Assembly: GCA_947471745.1 (NCBI GenBank) | Contig: CANJKZ010000011.1 | Span: 1,550,001 to 1,614,000 of the forward strand | Length of the DNA stretch: 64,000 bases | Reading direction: 5' to 3' | DNA from: Closterium sp. Naga37s-1 | Lineage: Eukaryota; Streptophyta; Zygnematophyceae; Desmidiales; Closteriaceae | Part shown: positions 48,445 to 58,976 of the stretch, one piece after another | Layout: each line of letters begins with the position of its first letter | Position numbering within the stretch: the first letter of the stretch is position 1 | Made by a program: the position numbers and the translations under genes | Notes under the pieces: model-generated | Database searches by the model: none | Told to the model about the DNA's origin: nothing | The model's input: the letters and a program-made list of their open reading frames with translations, nothing else

Positions 48445-51400
48445 TCACTTGTTCCGCCTCTTGCGCCCTCCTTTATCACCATGCCGCCAATTGCTCTTGG
48501 TGCGCCTCCTCTCGCTGCTGCTGTCACTCCCACTGTAATCCTCCTCACTGCTGCTCCCATGCCTTCCCCAGTGCCGCTTTCTCCGCGATGCCTTCTTCTT
48601 GTGCTGCTTCGTCTTCCTCCTCCTCGCTGCATCATCTGATTCCTCACTTCCTGTACACCCACTGTCTCGTCTCTTCCTTCTCTTCCTTCGCTTCTCTCCC
48701 CCATCAGTCTCTCGTGACCGTTTCTTGCTCCTCGTCTTCTCCCCCTCCTTCCTCCTCCTCCTCCTCTCCCCTCCACCGGACAAAGAGCCTGCACTATCCG
48801 AGTCAGAACCCGACGTTGCTGATGATGATGACGACGATGATGTCAGCACGCGCTTCTTCCGCTTCACAGCAGCAACGGCACCTGCTGCCTCCCTCGCTGC
48901 ACCTGGAGCAGCTGCAGCAGCAGGTGAGCCCCTGCCTTCCCCCACAGCACCACCCCTCGTGCCTCCATGTGCATCACCCATACCGTCTCCACTGCCTCCC
49001 CGCTCACTCTGCCCCACAGGTGCCTCACTCGCCCCGCGTCCACCTGCCACATTCTCACCTCCTTCTCTTGCTCGTTCCACCCGCCCTGCTTCAACTGCAA
49101 CCCCTACACTGCCTGCCATGCCAGCGCCATCACCCCCCTGGCCCCACACACCACCCTCGTGCTCCTTCCCTGCCCTTCCCTTTCCCGCCTTACTCTCCCG
49201 CTTCGCACCCTTGCTGCCCTCTCTCTCCTCTCGCCTGCCCTCGCCCCCTGCCCCGCGTCGCACCTCCCCCGGGTCCACCTGCAAGCCCAGCTCCTCGCCC
49301 AGCCCCTCCAGGAAGTCACCTGCCTCCAGCCGGGCAAGAGCCCGCGTGGCAGCTTCTGCCGCTGCCACGTCATCAATGCCACCTGGCACTGCGGATGTGG
49401 CACGAGCATCGTCGTCGCTGTCTTCATCATCCGAAAAGATTGCCTGGAGCGAAGGGGAACGTGCAGGGTGGCGGGACAGGTGGAGTTGGAGTCACAAACT
49501 TGCAGCAGAGGGCAGTAAGGTGACAGGGAAACGGAAGCAGGTGACGTGAGTGTTAAACGGAAGCAGGTGACGTGAGTGTTAAACGGAAGCAGGTGACGTG
49601 AGTGTTAAACGGAAGCAGGTGACGTGAGTGTTAAACGGAAGCAGGTGACGTGAGTGTTGAACGGAAGCAGGTGACGTGAGTGTTAAACGGAAGCAGGTGA
49701 CGTGAGTGTTAAACGGAAGCAGGTGACGTGAGTGTTAAACGGAAGCAGGTGACGTGAGAGTTAAACGGAAGCAGGTGACGTGAGTGTTAAACGGAAGCAG
49801 GTGACGTGAGTGTTAAACGGAAGCAGGTGACGTGAGTGTTAAACGGAAGCAGGTGACGTGAGTGTTAAATGGAAGCAGGTGACGTGAGTGTTAAACGGAA
49901 GCAGGTGACGTGAGTGTTAAACGGAACACAAAGAGTGACGACTACCAAGAGTGACGACTACCAAGAGTGATGACTACCAAGAGTGACGACTACCAAGAGT
50001 GACGACTACCAAGAGTGACGACTACCAAGAGTGACGACTACCAAGAGTGACGACTACCAAGAGTGACGATAACAGAGAAAGAGAAAAAAGGCAAGAGCAG
50101 GGGATGGGATATACATGGGCATCGAGGGTGGGGTTTTCACTCGACTCGCTCGAGATGCTCGTTGGGGGTCGAGTGACGAGCCTCCTTTTTTGGCAAAAAA
50201 ACTCGGCCGAGGCTAGGCGAGTTTTACTCGCCGAGTTTTTTTTGCTCGTCGTGTACTCGGACTTACTGACGAGCATTTTCGGCTACTGGGGGGAGTTTCC
50301 CGTGCTCGACGAGTTTTAAAAACTCGTCGTGCATGCAACAATCTCGTCCCGTAACCCAACATGAATAATTGCGAGAATGGGTACAGATCTGAGAAACACA
50401 TGTGTACCCAACCACCGCAATTTCCACCGCTCGCGAAATTGGCGAGCGGGTGGAATTTGTCGTGCCTTACCCCTAAACCCTGCGATCAAGTCAAAGTGTT
50501 CGCGAAGTTATCGCGAAACAGTTTGACGCGAAACATTTTGGGGACAGATCTGAAAACCGTAATTGTTCCCAACCACTTTCCCTGAACTTTCGCCAACCCT
50601 AGTCCACTCGAACTAGCAACTAACGGTTGTTTCCATCAACAACTAGCGTCCCTTGTAACTCGTACCTTAGCTTAACGCGCGCCATAGTATTCTCGACATT
50701 GACGTGCGAAATAGGGCTGCGACTGGATTTGTGGTGACATTGCACGCACGTGTTCTTCTAAGTTAACGTTGTTACCACGTTTTCACCATTACATTAATGG
50801 CGACCCTTTCCTTCCATGTTGATGTTATGGTGGGGCAAAATTTGCAGGCACAGGGTGGCGAGTCGAGCATGACTTGTGCTCGGACGAGCATGGCAAAAAA
50901 CGACGAGTCACGAGTATGCTTTTTTGGGAAAATTGCTCGTCAGAGTTTTACTCGACTAGGGGCAAAACTCGGTCGAGCAAGGCCATGGACGAGTCGAGTT
51001 TTGCTCGACTCGCCACTTTGCCCATGTATAGGATGGGATCATGGGAGAGCAAGCGAGGGGCACCTTGAAGAGGTCCATGGGTCGGTTCTCCACCGCCTCC
51101 GCTGCTGCCTGCCCCTCCCCCTCCTCCTCCCACACTCCTGCATTTTCCTCTCTCCCCCGTCCTGTATCATCCTTCCCTCCCCCAATAGCTTCCCTCATGT
51201 GTCCCTCCTCGGGCCCTCCCATCCACCCATCACGCTCAGGAGGCATGGCAGGCGCAGCAGGAGGAGGCGCAGGGAGGGAGAGGAGAGGCGAGGGGGCAGC
51301 AGTTGGGGCGGGCGTGGAGGAGGGGAGGGTTTGGGGGAAGGAGGTAAGGGTGTCGAGCTGAGAGGGACGGTGGAGAGGGGGGGGAGGGGCCTGTTGTGGA

Positions 51401-54400
51401 GGGACCAAGGCAAAGGAGAAGAGAAAGGAGAGAGAAGAAAGCCGTGTGAAAAGGTCAACAAGTGGATCGATGTGCTGTGACAGGGTTCACTGCAAAGAAT
51501 CGAACGAGTGTGCGGTGCAGAGGTGCAGAGGTGCAGCGTGCAAGCAGAGTGAACCATTTGGGCGGCAGGCATGGCAGTGGGACCAGCCGGGCAGAATACA
51601 CGGGGGGAAGAAGAACGGGAGTGGACGTGTGGGAAGCGGCAGGGAGCAGCGGGGAAATCTGTTTCCTGGTCAGCCCGTAAGGACTTAAACGTATTTTTAC
51701 ATGATACGCAGCATACAAACTTTCAATGAGGTTACATGTATTATGCAAACATATGAGATGCCCAACTAAGCCCACAGGGTGACACGTCCAGCTCACCTTC
51801 CCCGCGTACGGGTCAGGCAGCTTGAATCGCTTGCACAGCAGAGGCAGAGGCCTCCATGCCCCCTCCCTCCGCCTCGCCACCACCACTGCTGCCGCCCCTG
51901 CCAGTGCTGTGTCTGCTATGGTTGCAGCAGGCAGCGCCGCCTTCTCCGTGCTCATGCCGCCCTTGCCCGCCCGGTCCTCATGCCCACTGCTGTGGAAGCG
52001 CGCCGCCATCATTGCTGCCAGCTCAGCCGCCGCCCCGTGCTGCTGGAAGGCCGGTGCGGTGGGGGCAGGGGGAGCAGGGGGAGATGCGGCAGAAGTAAAG
52101 GCAGAAGCTGCAGCAGCAGGAGAAGCAGTTGAGGTGGGTGTGGGGTGCGCTGATGGAGGTGGAGCAGGGGCAGGCTGGGTGGAAGGCAACGGCTGCTCGC
52201 CCAGCAGCGCGCCCCGACCATCAGGCCCCAGGCGCTCCCCCCCACTGCTCCCCACGGCCTTGCCCGCTGTTGCCCTGCCCTGGGCGGCCCTCTGCCTCTC
52301 CGCCAGCTCCCACACGCGCCGTCTGTAGTACGCACTGCCCTCCCCGCCCACCAGGAACGCCAGCCGGGCACTGCCCTCTCCTCCCCCTTCCTCCCTCGCG
52401 CTTGCGCCCTGCACAATGCCTTCCCGCGCCCCTTCCCCCACCCCTCCCCCTGCCCGAGACAGCAGCAGCGCCTCCACGTGCGCCCCACAGCGCGCCACCA
52501 TGGCCGCCACGCCCTCCACCGCCGCCCGCACTGCCACGTCCGCCGGGGGTGGAGCTGGGGGCGGTGCGACTGGGGAGGGCGCTGGTGAGGCGGTGGGGGG
52601 TGCGGAGGAGGGGAAGACGTGGTGGGGCGTGAAGGAGGGCGGCACGTGCGGGGGCAGGTACCTGGAGAGAGGGGGGATGGGAGCAAGGTTCAAAAATACG
52701 ACCGTATTTTTGAAATTGCTCTACGATTTCTCACAGGAGCCTATTATAAGAAACCGTATAAAACGGTAACATCTCAAAAATACGACCGTAATTTTGAACC
52801 TTGGATGGGAGGGAGGACGGAAGCACACGTGTGAGAGTATGGTTGGTGGGGAGTGAAGCAGTGTGAGTGGAAGTGAACGGGGTGAACAATGTAGCAATCC
52901 TAGAGGAGCTCAGAGAAGAAAAGTTGGTATTCGTTCAAGAGAGCACAAGGCTATACAAGGAAGAAATGGTTGGAGAAGACCCCAATCCTAGCCAATAGGA
53001 CATCAGGACCAAGTGGACTAGTGGGAGGAAAGACCAATCCAAGCAGCCCTAGTGGGGTGGTGGGCAACCCACCAAAGTTGGTTGCCCTCATCACATGCGG
53101 CAATGATGGTTGGACACCCCACTTGACCAACAAGGTTGGGACCAATTCTAGGCTAGGAGATTTGGGTTCACCCCAATTAGGGTGTTTACCCACTTTACAC
53201 CCGAAACTAGAGCATGCAGGTATAAATATAATCTAACACAGGGGACTTGCAACAAATGCAAGAAACAGTGTGGTGGGCATGGGGTAGGGCACGTGGTGGG
53301 CAGGAAGGCATGCAGAAGAGGCAACAGAAGCGACAGCATCACACTTTGCGACGCAGGAAGTGCGGCGAGTGAGGCAAGGGGGAGGAAGAGGTACCATTTG
53401 CATTCCTCCAGCGCCACGCGCCCTTCACAGAAGCCCCGCAGCACAGCGGCGCCACTCCCACGGCCCTGCCCCACCCCTCCCATCCACACCATGCCTTGCT
53501 GCCTGCGCCTTCCCTGTACCATGAAGCCCCCTCCAGCCAGCACGCGTGGCCCCTCCCCCTCCCCCTCGTCCTCATCCTCCTCCACCTCGTGCAGCTCGCC
53601 CGCCGGTATTTCTGGCGCACATGGGGGGGGAGGGCGAGGGGGTGAGCCACTGCGAGTGCCCAAGGAGGGCGCAGTGAAGGAGGAAAACGGGGAAGCTACT
53701 CACACGGTAACGTGTGTGCCACCATGTGCAGCCAACCCTTCCCTTGCTCCTTGACCTAATCCCACACACCAAAACACGCTCTCGCTCCTAATCACCCACC
53801 AACACCACCACCGCACAGCACCGCACAGCATCTCACCGGAGTCGTAGATGTCCTCATCCTCAGCCCCCGCCTCCTCCAGCGCCCCGATGCCAAACCCCCC
53901 CGCCACCCGCCCACTGCCCGCCGCAAACAGCGACTGCCTGCTGCCGCCCGCCATGCGCCGCCCACCCAGAACCGGCTCTCCAACCCTCTCCCCTCCCTCC
54001 CTCGCTCCCCCTGCCGTCCTTTGCCTGTGCTCTGCTCCCACTCCCCAGAGAACAGAGAGGCGGGCGAGGCAGGGAGGGGGGAAGGCGGGAAGCAGGGATG
54101 AGGGAGTTGTAGTGAGCAATGTGAGTGACGCGGGGAGGAAGAAGAGCTTCAGTGGTCCTTGCACGCATGGCAGACAGTATAGCCAAGGGGACATTCCACA
54201 TATGGCAGTCACTACAAGCAAGCCCTGCAGACAGTATTGCCAAGGGGACATTCCACATATGGCAGTCACTACAAGCAAGCCCTGCAGACAGTATTGCCAA
54301 GGGGACATTGGCAGTCACTACAAGCAAACACTGCAGACAGTATTGCCAAGGGGACATTCCACATATGGCAGTCACTACAAGCAAGCACTGCAGACGGTAT

Positions 54401-56240
54401 TCCCAAGGGGACATTCCACATATGGCAGTCACTACAAGCAAGCACTGCAGACGGTATTCCCAAGGGGACATTCCACATATGGCAGTCACTACAAGCAAGC
54501 ACTGCAGACAGTATTGCCAAGGGGACATTCCACATATGGCAGTCAGTCACGACGACCCCTCTGCACGCCTCATCACCCCTCTGCACGCCTCACCACCCCT
54601 CTGCACGCCTGACCTCGCACATCCTCAGCGCCCTGGAAAGCATCGAACCCCACCCCCCGGGTGTCCCGCTTGGGCGCCCTCAGCTGCGCTGCCACCGCCG
54701 CCTCTGCTGCCGCTGCTTCCACCAACGCCCCCCCGTCCTTGCCGCCCCTTGCCCCCCTGCCCTTCCCCACAATCTCCCCTCGACCCTCCCATGTGTCCCC
54801 TTCCTCCTCGTCCTCCTCCCCCTCTGCCTCCCCATCCTCGTCTCCTCTCCCCTCCCCTCGCCCTCTTCCTCCCGCTGCCAGCGCCAGCATTGCCCGCCTG
54901 CCCTCGCGCTGCACCTTCCTGGAAGCTGCCACCTCGTCCGGCCCCAGCCCCCTGCCCTCTCTCCACCCCATCGTGCGCAGCAGCGCCTTGCCTGGCTTGG
55001 GTGGTTGGGGAAGGACGACGGGAGGAGCGGGCAAGGTTGGTGGAGGGGGGAATGTGCAGCGTGTTGGATTAAGGAGAGGGGTTGGAGAGGGGCGGGAAGT
55101 GGGAGAGGTGGAAGGAAAGTGGGGGGGGAGGAGGTATGCATGTGCATGGGGCACTGAGGCAATGAGTTGAGACGTGAAGAGCAGAGGACAGACGCACAGG
55201 TTGGCTGGGGGACGTGGTACAAGTGGAGTGCACAGGCAGACAGTGAAGGGACAACATTTCCACATTGCACTTCCAGCAGTCAGCAGCCAGTCCAACGGCA
55301 ACAAGCCACCCCATCCAATCCAACTGTCCCCTCCCTCCCCCTGCCTCCTCCCTCCCTTCCCCCCTTGCCGCACCGATGGAGTCAGCAGCGGGCGCCAGCA
55401 GCTCCGCCACGGCCCCTCCGGGAATCACGGAGGGGCGCCGGTCCGCGGCGGGGGCGAGGTGGCGGGCGCGCTCAGCGGCGGTGAACCCGAACGTGTCGAA
55501 AGCGCTTTGAGCCGCCACGGCGCCACGCTGCGCGTCGTCGCGCTCGTCGGCGTCCATCAGCGCCTCCACGCGCTGCGGCTGCACCTCCGCCCGCTGCGAC
55601 CGCGACGAGCGGAACGATGCTGGCTGCCACCCTGGGTTGGATGGTGAGGGGTTGGGGGGCAGATAAAGGAGGGGGTTTGGGATGAAGAGAGGGGGTTTGG
55701 GGGTGGAAGGGGAGAGCAGTGGGATGAGTGATGCTGCCGTCGCCCCCTCGGGCGTTGCGTCACCTCGCCCCTCGTGCCGACGAGCGGACCACTAAGGAAG
55801 CAGCGAGACGAGCAGGACAGCGGAAGCAAGGGGGACAGCAGGCGAGGGAACAGCCGCATCGGCGCCTACTGGCGCGAGAATCCGAGAGAGAGTCCCAGCG
55901 CGCGAAAGGCGCACGCTCGCATGGCGGCAAGGCGTGGAATAACCTTCCCCTGCACCCCTCCTTTTGCTTCCTCTCACCGGTTTTGGGCTCCAAACCTAAG
56001 GCAGGTGCAAGTACCTTCCTTGGACCCCACGCTGTTGAAGTACCCCGCGGAAAAGCCCCCCGTGAACGCGCCGTGAAACCGCCGCCTGCCCTCCTCGTCG
56101 CGCGCCTCCTGCTGCCACGGCGGCACCGCCTGCTTCGCGCGCCCCTCCGCCACCGCCAGGTGAAGCTTGCGCCCCCCCGCGCCCTCCGCGCGCTCCAACG
56201 CGCGCCCGAAGTACACGCAATCCTCGACATCGTTGTCCAT
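48445..56240 (-). CDS. TGH: TOUGH / GPATCH1 orthologue, G-patch and SURP domain protein, 8 exons
   Basis: Exons (minus strand): 56240-56015, 55631-55374, 54991-54614, ~54031-53837, 53611-53395, 52661-51797, 51390-51064, 49443-48445. All joins use GT-AG, phases agree, and the total is 3465 nt = 1154 residues plus TGA. Start [16 protein letters not shown] is chosen because TOUGH proteins begin this way; an in-frame Met at 56300 is less likely. Signatures: [22 protein letters not shown] (1-75, split by no intron), [11 protein letters not shown]-patch core [19 protein letters not shown] (~159-200), [20 protein letters not shown] (exon 4). SURP ~466-545 is split by a ~26-residue Gly/Ala insert. 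Then [46 protein letters not shown] and an Arg/Lys/Ser-rich tail. Family role: nuclear RNA-binding protein of the spliceosome; in Arabidopsis also an aid to DCL1 microRNA processing. The only host gene seen. Confidence 0.92.
49529..49925. repeat. 26-bp minisatellite in TOUGH intron 7
   Basis: Fifteen nearly identical head-to-tail units (AAACGGAAGCAGGTGACG plus TGAGTGTT), differing at one or two positions, plus a partial unit. It starts about 85 bp from the 3' splice site of the last exon. Each unit holds a GTGACGTGAG core. Confidence 0.95.
49931..50068. repeat. 16-bp minisatellite in TOUGH intron 7
   Basis: About nine units of AAGAGTGACGACTACC, almost without variation, directly after the 26-bp array. 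Confidence 0.95.
50110..51030. mobile_element. 921-bp non-autonomous DNA transposon in TOUGH intron 7
   Basis: 12-bp inverted ends TATACATGGGCA / TGCCCATGTATA flanked by a perfect 8-bp duplication GGATGGGA (50102-50109 and 51031-51038). Subterminal regions at both ends are rich in CTCG/CGAG words and short palindromes (for example GAGTTTTACTCG). The middle has two GGG-ACAGATCTGA...CCC hairpin-like stretches. There is no coding capacity. The 8-bp duplication fits the hAT superfamily; assignment beyond that is open. Confidence 0.82.
52684..52803. mobile_element. 120-bp hAT-like MITE in TOUGH intron 5
   Basis: Inverted ends of about 30 bp, CAAGGTTCAAAA-TACG..., flanked by a perfect 8-bp duplication GATGGGAG (52676-52683 and 52804-52811). 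The CA(A)GG start and 8-bp duplication are typical of hAT MITEs. Its left end lies 22 bp from the 3' splice site of exon 6. Each end also contains the palindrome CAAAAATACG-AC-CGTATTTTTG or a variant. Confidence 0.88.
52890..53238 (-). repeat. Possible solo LTR in TOUGH intron 5
   Basis: On the minus strand it starts TGTTAGATTATATTTATACC, has GTGGGTAAACACCCTAATT like the paired GGGTA/ACCC core of other LTRs here, and ends ATTGCTACA. The two flanking 5-bp sequences differ (AACAA, CAGGG), so the call is tentative. Confidence 0.35.
54171..54545. repeat. 57-bp minisatellite in TOUGH intron 3
   Basis: About six to seven head-to-tail 57-bp units starting CAGACAGTATTGCCAAGGGG and containing CCACATATGGCAGTCACTAC. 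The third unit has a short deletion. Because 57 is a multiple of three, long open frames run across it on both strands; they are repeat shadows, not genes. Confidence 0.93.
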
Positions 56241-57123
56241 CGCTGCGTTCGCGATATAAAGGTATTTAGAAACAATGAGAATTTCCTCTTCCAATCTCAA
56301 GTAGAGCTAACGATCAGCTCTAGTCGACCGCCAAGGTAACGCGCTAGATTGCGAGCAAGGGGGCGGGGGCCACTGACGGGCACATGACGCAGGGTGCTCT
56401 TTCCTACGCCTAGCTAGTGATGACGAGGCCCTAATCATCTGCGCCTTTGCCGTGCAAGCCTCCATCACGTGCAGAGCACTCAGGGGTTCACCTGCTTTCG
56501 GAGATTCGAGGTTGACCAACCGAACTGAACCTAATCGAACCACACAGAAACCACAATTTTCAGTGATTTGGGACAACCAAATACCTCTAAGAGTATTAGT
56601 ACTTATGTACACTAATAATGCTACCTATATTACTTCGTTTAATACCCGTATTAGGAGCTGCAAGCCCCAAAAAAAACAAAAAAAAACAAAAAAAAAACAA
56701 AAACGAATATTGAAAGGGTGCTCTATTATGGATTAGCGATCACTGTTTGTAGGAAAATACAAGTCGTTACTGCAGTCGCACTTTAGCGGGTTCAGTCCCG
56801 AAGGGTTCGCGCCAGCTAGTTCGGCTTACAAACCCGACCAAACAACCACGAATCGCCCTGCACTATTCGCCAAACTTCCGAGCCTAGTTTTCCCGTGGTT
56901 CTCGCCTAGCTAGGATTTCCCCCTAAATTATCGTCAGTCTTTTGTAATCACAATCTCGCATCTTAGAAATAGAATGGAACGGAATGATTGGATTAGGGTA
57001 GGGAGGCAATACAAATAGGAAGCCTAACAAAGTTGTACTCTCTATGGAGTACCTCACTACAGCCTATCACAATAATAACATTTGACATATTGAAAATATA
57101 AGGATAAAGAAATATGTTTATGC
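56241..57123. other. Region upstream of TOUGH
   Basis: It probably holds the TOUGH 5' untranslated region and promoter (reading leftwards). I see no clear TATA box at a plausible distance. An A-rich stretch of CAAAAA(A) units lies at 56668-56704 and an LTR fragment at 56960-57087. No gene was seen. Confidence 0.6.
56960..57087 (-). repeat. Short-LTR fragment or solo LTR
   Basis: On the minus strand it starts TGTCAAATGTTATTATTG and has GGCTGTAGTGAGGTACTCC and AATCATTCCGTTCC like the EL9 LTR. No primer site, coding sequence or target duplication was found with it. Confidence 0.6.
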
Positions 57124-57399
57124 TGTTAGATTTTACTATAGTCTTATTTATAAGATTCCCAGCCCTCGAATAATTGTACAATTATTGGAGGGCCATAATT
57201 ATTGGAGTCTAAAATTATTGGAGGTACAATTATTGGTATGGATGGATGGAGGTGGGCAGGGTAGCTGATAACATAAATACCCTGCTGCTGTGTGGTTTCT
57301 GATCCTTCCATTGTTCTCAATCCTTTTAGTTGCAAGTTTCCCTTGCTATTCTGTCATACATCGAGGCTTCCGCTACGACGGCACTCTGCCTTTCTAGCA
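57124..57399 (+). repeat. EL10 5' LTR
   Basis: About 276 bp from TGTTAGATTTTAC to CTTTCTAGCA, immediately followed by the primer site. It contains an ATTGGAGG(N)-type short repeat (57180-57235). Confidence 0.75.
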
Positions 57400-57411
57400 T
57401 GGTATCAGAGC
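57400..57411 (+). promoter_or_regulatory. EL10 primer-binding site
   Basis: TGGTATCAGAGC, the standard initiator-methionine-tRNA match of copia elements, directly after the LTR. Confidence 0.95.
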
Positions 57412-57521
57412 TACTATAAGGGGCATGCTGCCGAAATTCGGTCAGGAACTTATTATCAACAACGTTTGACAATAATATCAGCAAGTTAGCATATGTACGA
57501 GCAACTTTCTGGATCAACGGC

Positions 57522-58976
57522 ATGGCTCGGTTTGATGAGGAAGTTGACGCAGGATACGCGGCGTTTGAAGAGGCCATTATGGCTCAACATGAGCACCTGA
57601 AGAACATGATCGCAAGGGCACCACCAACACTTCAAGCGTCATTACGAGTCAAGTTCAACATGCCAAGTCAAGCACAAGACCCATCCACCCGTGAACAGTC
57701 ACATGCAAGCACTCCACGTACCGAGCAAACCCACGCTTCAAATGCGCATGCTGAAGTTGGAGGTGAAGAGGAGGGAGACGTACCCCGAGGAGGAGAGTCG
57801 TCCCAAGGGAGGGACGCATCGTTCCAAGGAGAGGGGAGTTCTCACATCGCACCTCCATCAACCGTGCAAAGGGAAGCAAGCGAGAGGGATGATGAGTACG
57901 GGAGTGGAGTGGGTGCAAGGGAACGTGGTGATGGATTTGGCATGGAAAGGAGCATGAGGAGACAGATTGGTGAAGGGAGTGGCAGAGTTGATCAAGTGGG
58001 CGTGGAAGGTGTGGGATTTGAGTCCTATACTATTGGTGCTCCCCCACTACGACGTCTTGCCACTAAATCTCACCCCCTTGGAGCTCCCGTCATGGGCAGA
58101 TCTCACCTTTTTGGAGAAAACATCGTACCTCCTCGTGCGCCGCGTGGTCAAATGGGAGTTGCACCTGCAGGAAGCATGGGACGCACGGGACACGAGATGC
58201 AGTCAAGTGGTGTTATGCGACGTGATCGCGTGGAGGTGGTGGAGCAACGCACGCATGGTCAAGACGGTGGAACGCAACGCTCGGTTCAACTGCCACGCCC
58301 ATCTACCATACATACTCTCTTCGACCCATCTCCACGCGAGTACACGGAGGAAGACAAGGATAGACTGTCACGCAAGATGGTGGGGGCAGCGGTGGACAAG
58401 GCGTTCACTACTACTCCATTCGACGGCACCAACTTTCGCGAGTGGGCGCTTCGGTTTCGCATGAACGCGCGCGTGACAAACCTATGGGAATTCTTCGTGA
58501 TGCTTCAATACCCGGTTACTATGGCCGACGGAAACATGAGAGACGCAATGGAGCGGCTGGAAAATCTGCAAGCGGACTACTCACAACGTGTGACGCTGAC
58601 GTTTTGGGTTCTACTACATAGCGTGAGCGCAACGATTCAGCTTCAACTGGACGTGTTTCAAGAATCCTACAGCCCAGCGTTTGATGCATGGGAATACCTG
58701 ATGGAGACATACCAGGCGAAGGATTCGGTGGCAAAGGCGTCTCTCCAAAAGCAATTGGACAACTTGAAGATGGAGAGTCAAGAGAGAGTAGAGGAATATT
58801 TCAATCGAGCAACGGCGATTCGTGACAAGCTGGCGTTGGCAGGAAAGATGGTGGATGAGGATTCATTTACCTTGAATCTGATTACTGGACTGCCGCCGCA
58901 TTGGGAGGAGCTGAGACACTCTGCAATGCTACATGACATCTCGGACAGATACACACTACAACGAATGATGATTTAA
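57522..58976 (+). CDS. EL10 gag
   Basis: 484 residues from MARFDEEVDAGYAAFEE, the first ATG after the primer site. The N-terminal half is charged and low in complexity. From about residue 290 a copia gag (UBN2-like) core follows: FDGTNFREWALRFRMNA, FWVLLHSVSATIQLQL, AWEYLMETYQAKDSVAKASL, LDNLKMESQERVEEYFNRA, LNLITGLPPHWEEL. It stops with TAA after LQRMMI, before the zinc knuckle that normally ends such a gag; that knuckle is in another frame 220 bp downstream. It would form the particle shell. Confidence 0.85.
   Translation: MARFDEEVDAGYAAFEEAIMAQHEHLKNMIARAPPTLQASLRVKFNMPSQAQDPSTREQSHASTPRTEQTHASNAHAEVGGEEEGDVPRGGESSQGRDASFQGEGSSHIAPPSTVQREASERDDEYGSGVGARERGDGFGMERSMRRQIGEGSGRVDQVGVEGVGFESYTIGAPPLRRLATKSHPLGAPVMGRSHLFGENIVPPRAPRGQMGVAPAGSMGRTGHEMQSSGVMRRDRVEVVEQRTHGQDGGTQRSVQLPRPSTIHTLFDPSPREYTEEDKDRLSRKMVGAAVDKAFTTTPFDGTNFREWALRFRMNARVTNLWEFFVMLQYPVTMADGNMRDAMERLENLQADYSQRVTLTFWVLLHSVSATIQLQLDVFQESYSPAFDAWEYLMETYQAKDSVAKASLQKQLDNLKMESQERVEEYFNRATAIRDKLALAGKMVDEDSFTLNLITGLPPHWEELRHSAMLHDISDRYTLQRMMI

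Noticed and set aside
49529..50068. CRISPR-like array because of regular repeats.
   Set aside because: The units are contiguous without spacers and lie in an intron of a eukaryotic gene.
52890..53238. Firm call of a solo LTR in TOUGH intron 5.
   Set aside because: TG...CA ends and LTR-like core are present, but no duplication flanks it; kept only as a tentative feature.
54125..55157. Long plus-strand frames of 300 codons over 54125-55157.
   Set aside because: They run through the 57-bp minisatellite and then antisense to TOUGH exon 3; no domain, and the minus strand gives the conserved protein.
56668..56860. A tRNA-derived SINE: A-rich stretch followed by GGGTTCAGTCCCG.
   Set aside because: The A-run precedes the tRNA-like arm and does not follow it. 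No acceptor stem or B-box with proper spacing could be drawn, and no target duplication was seen.
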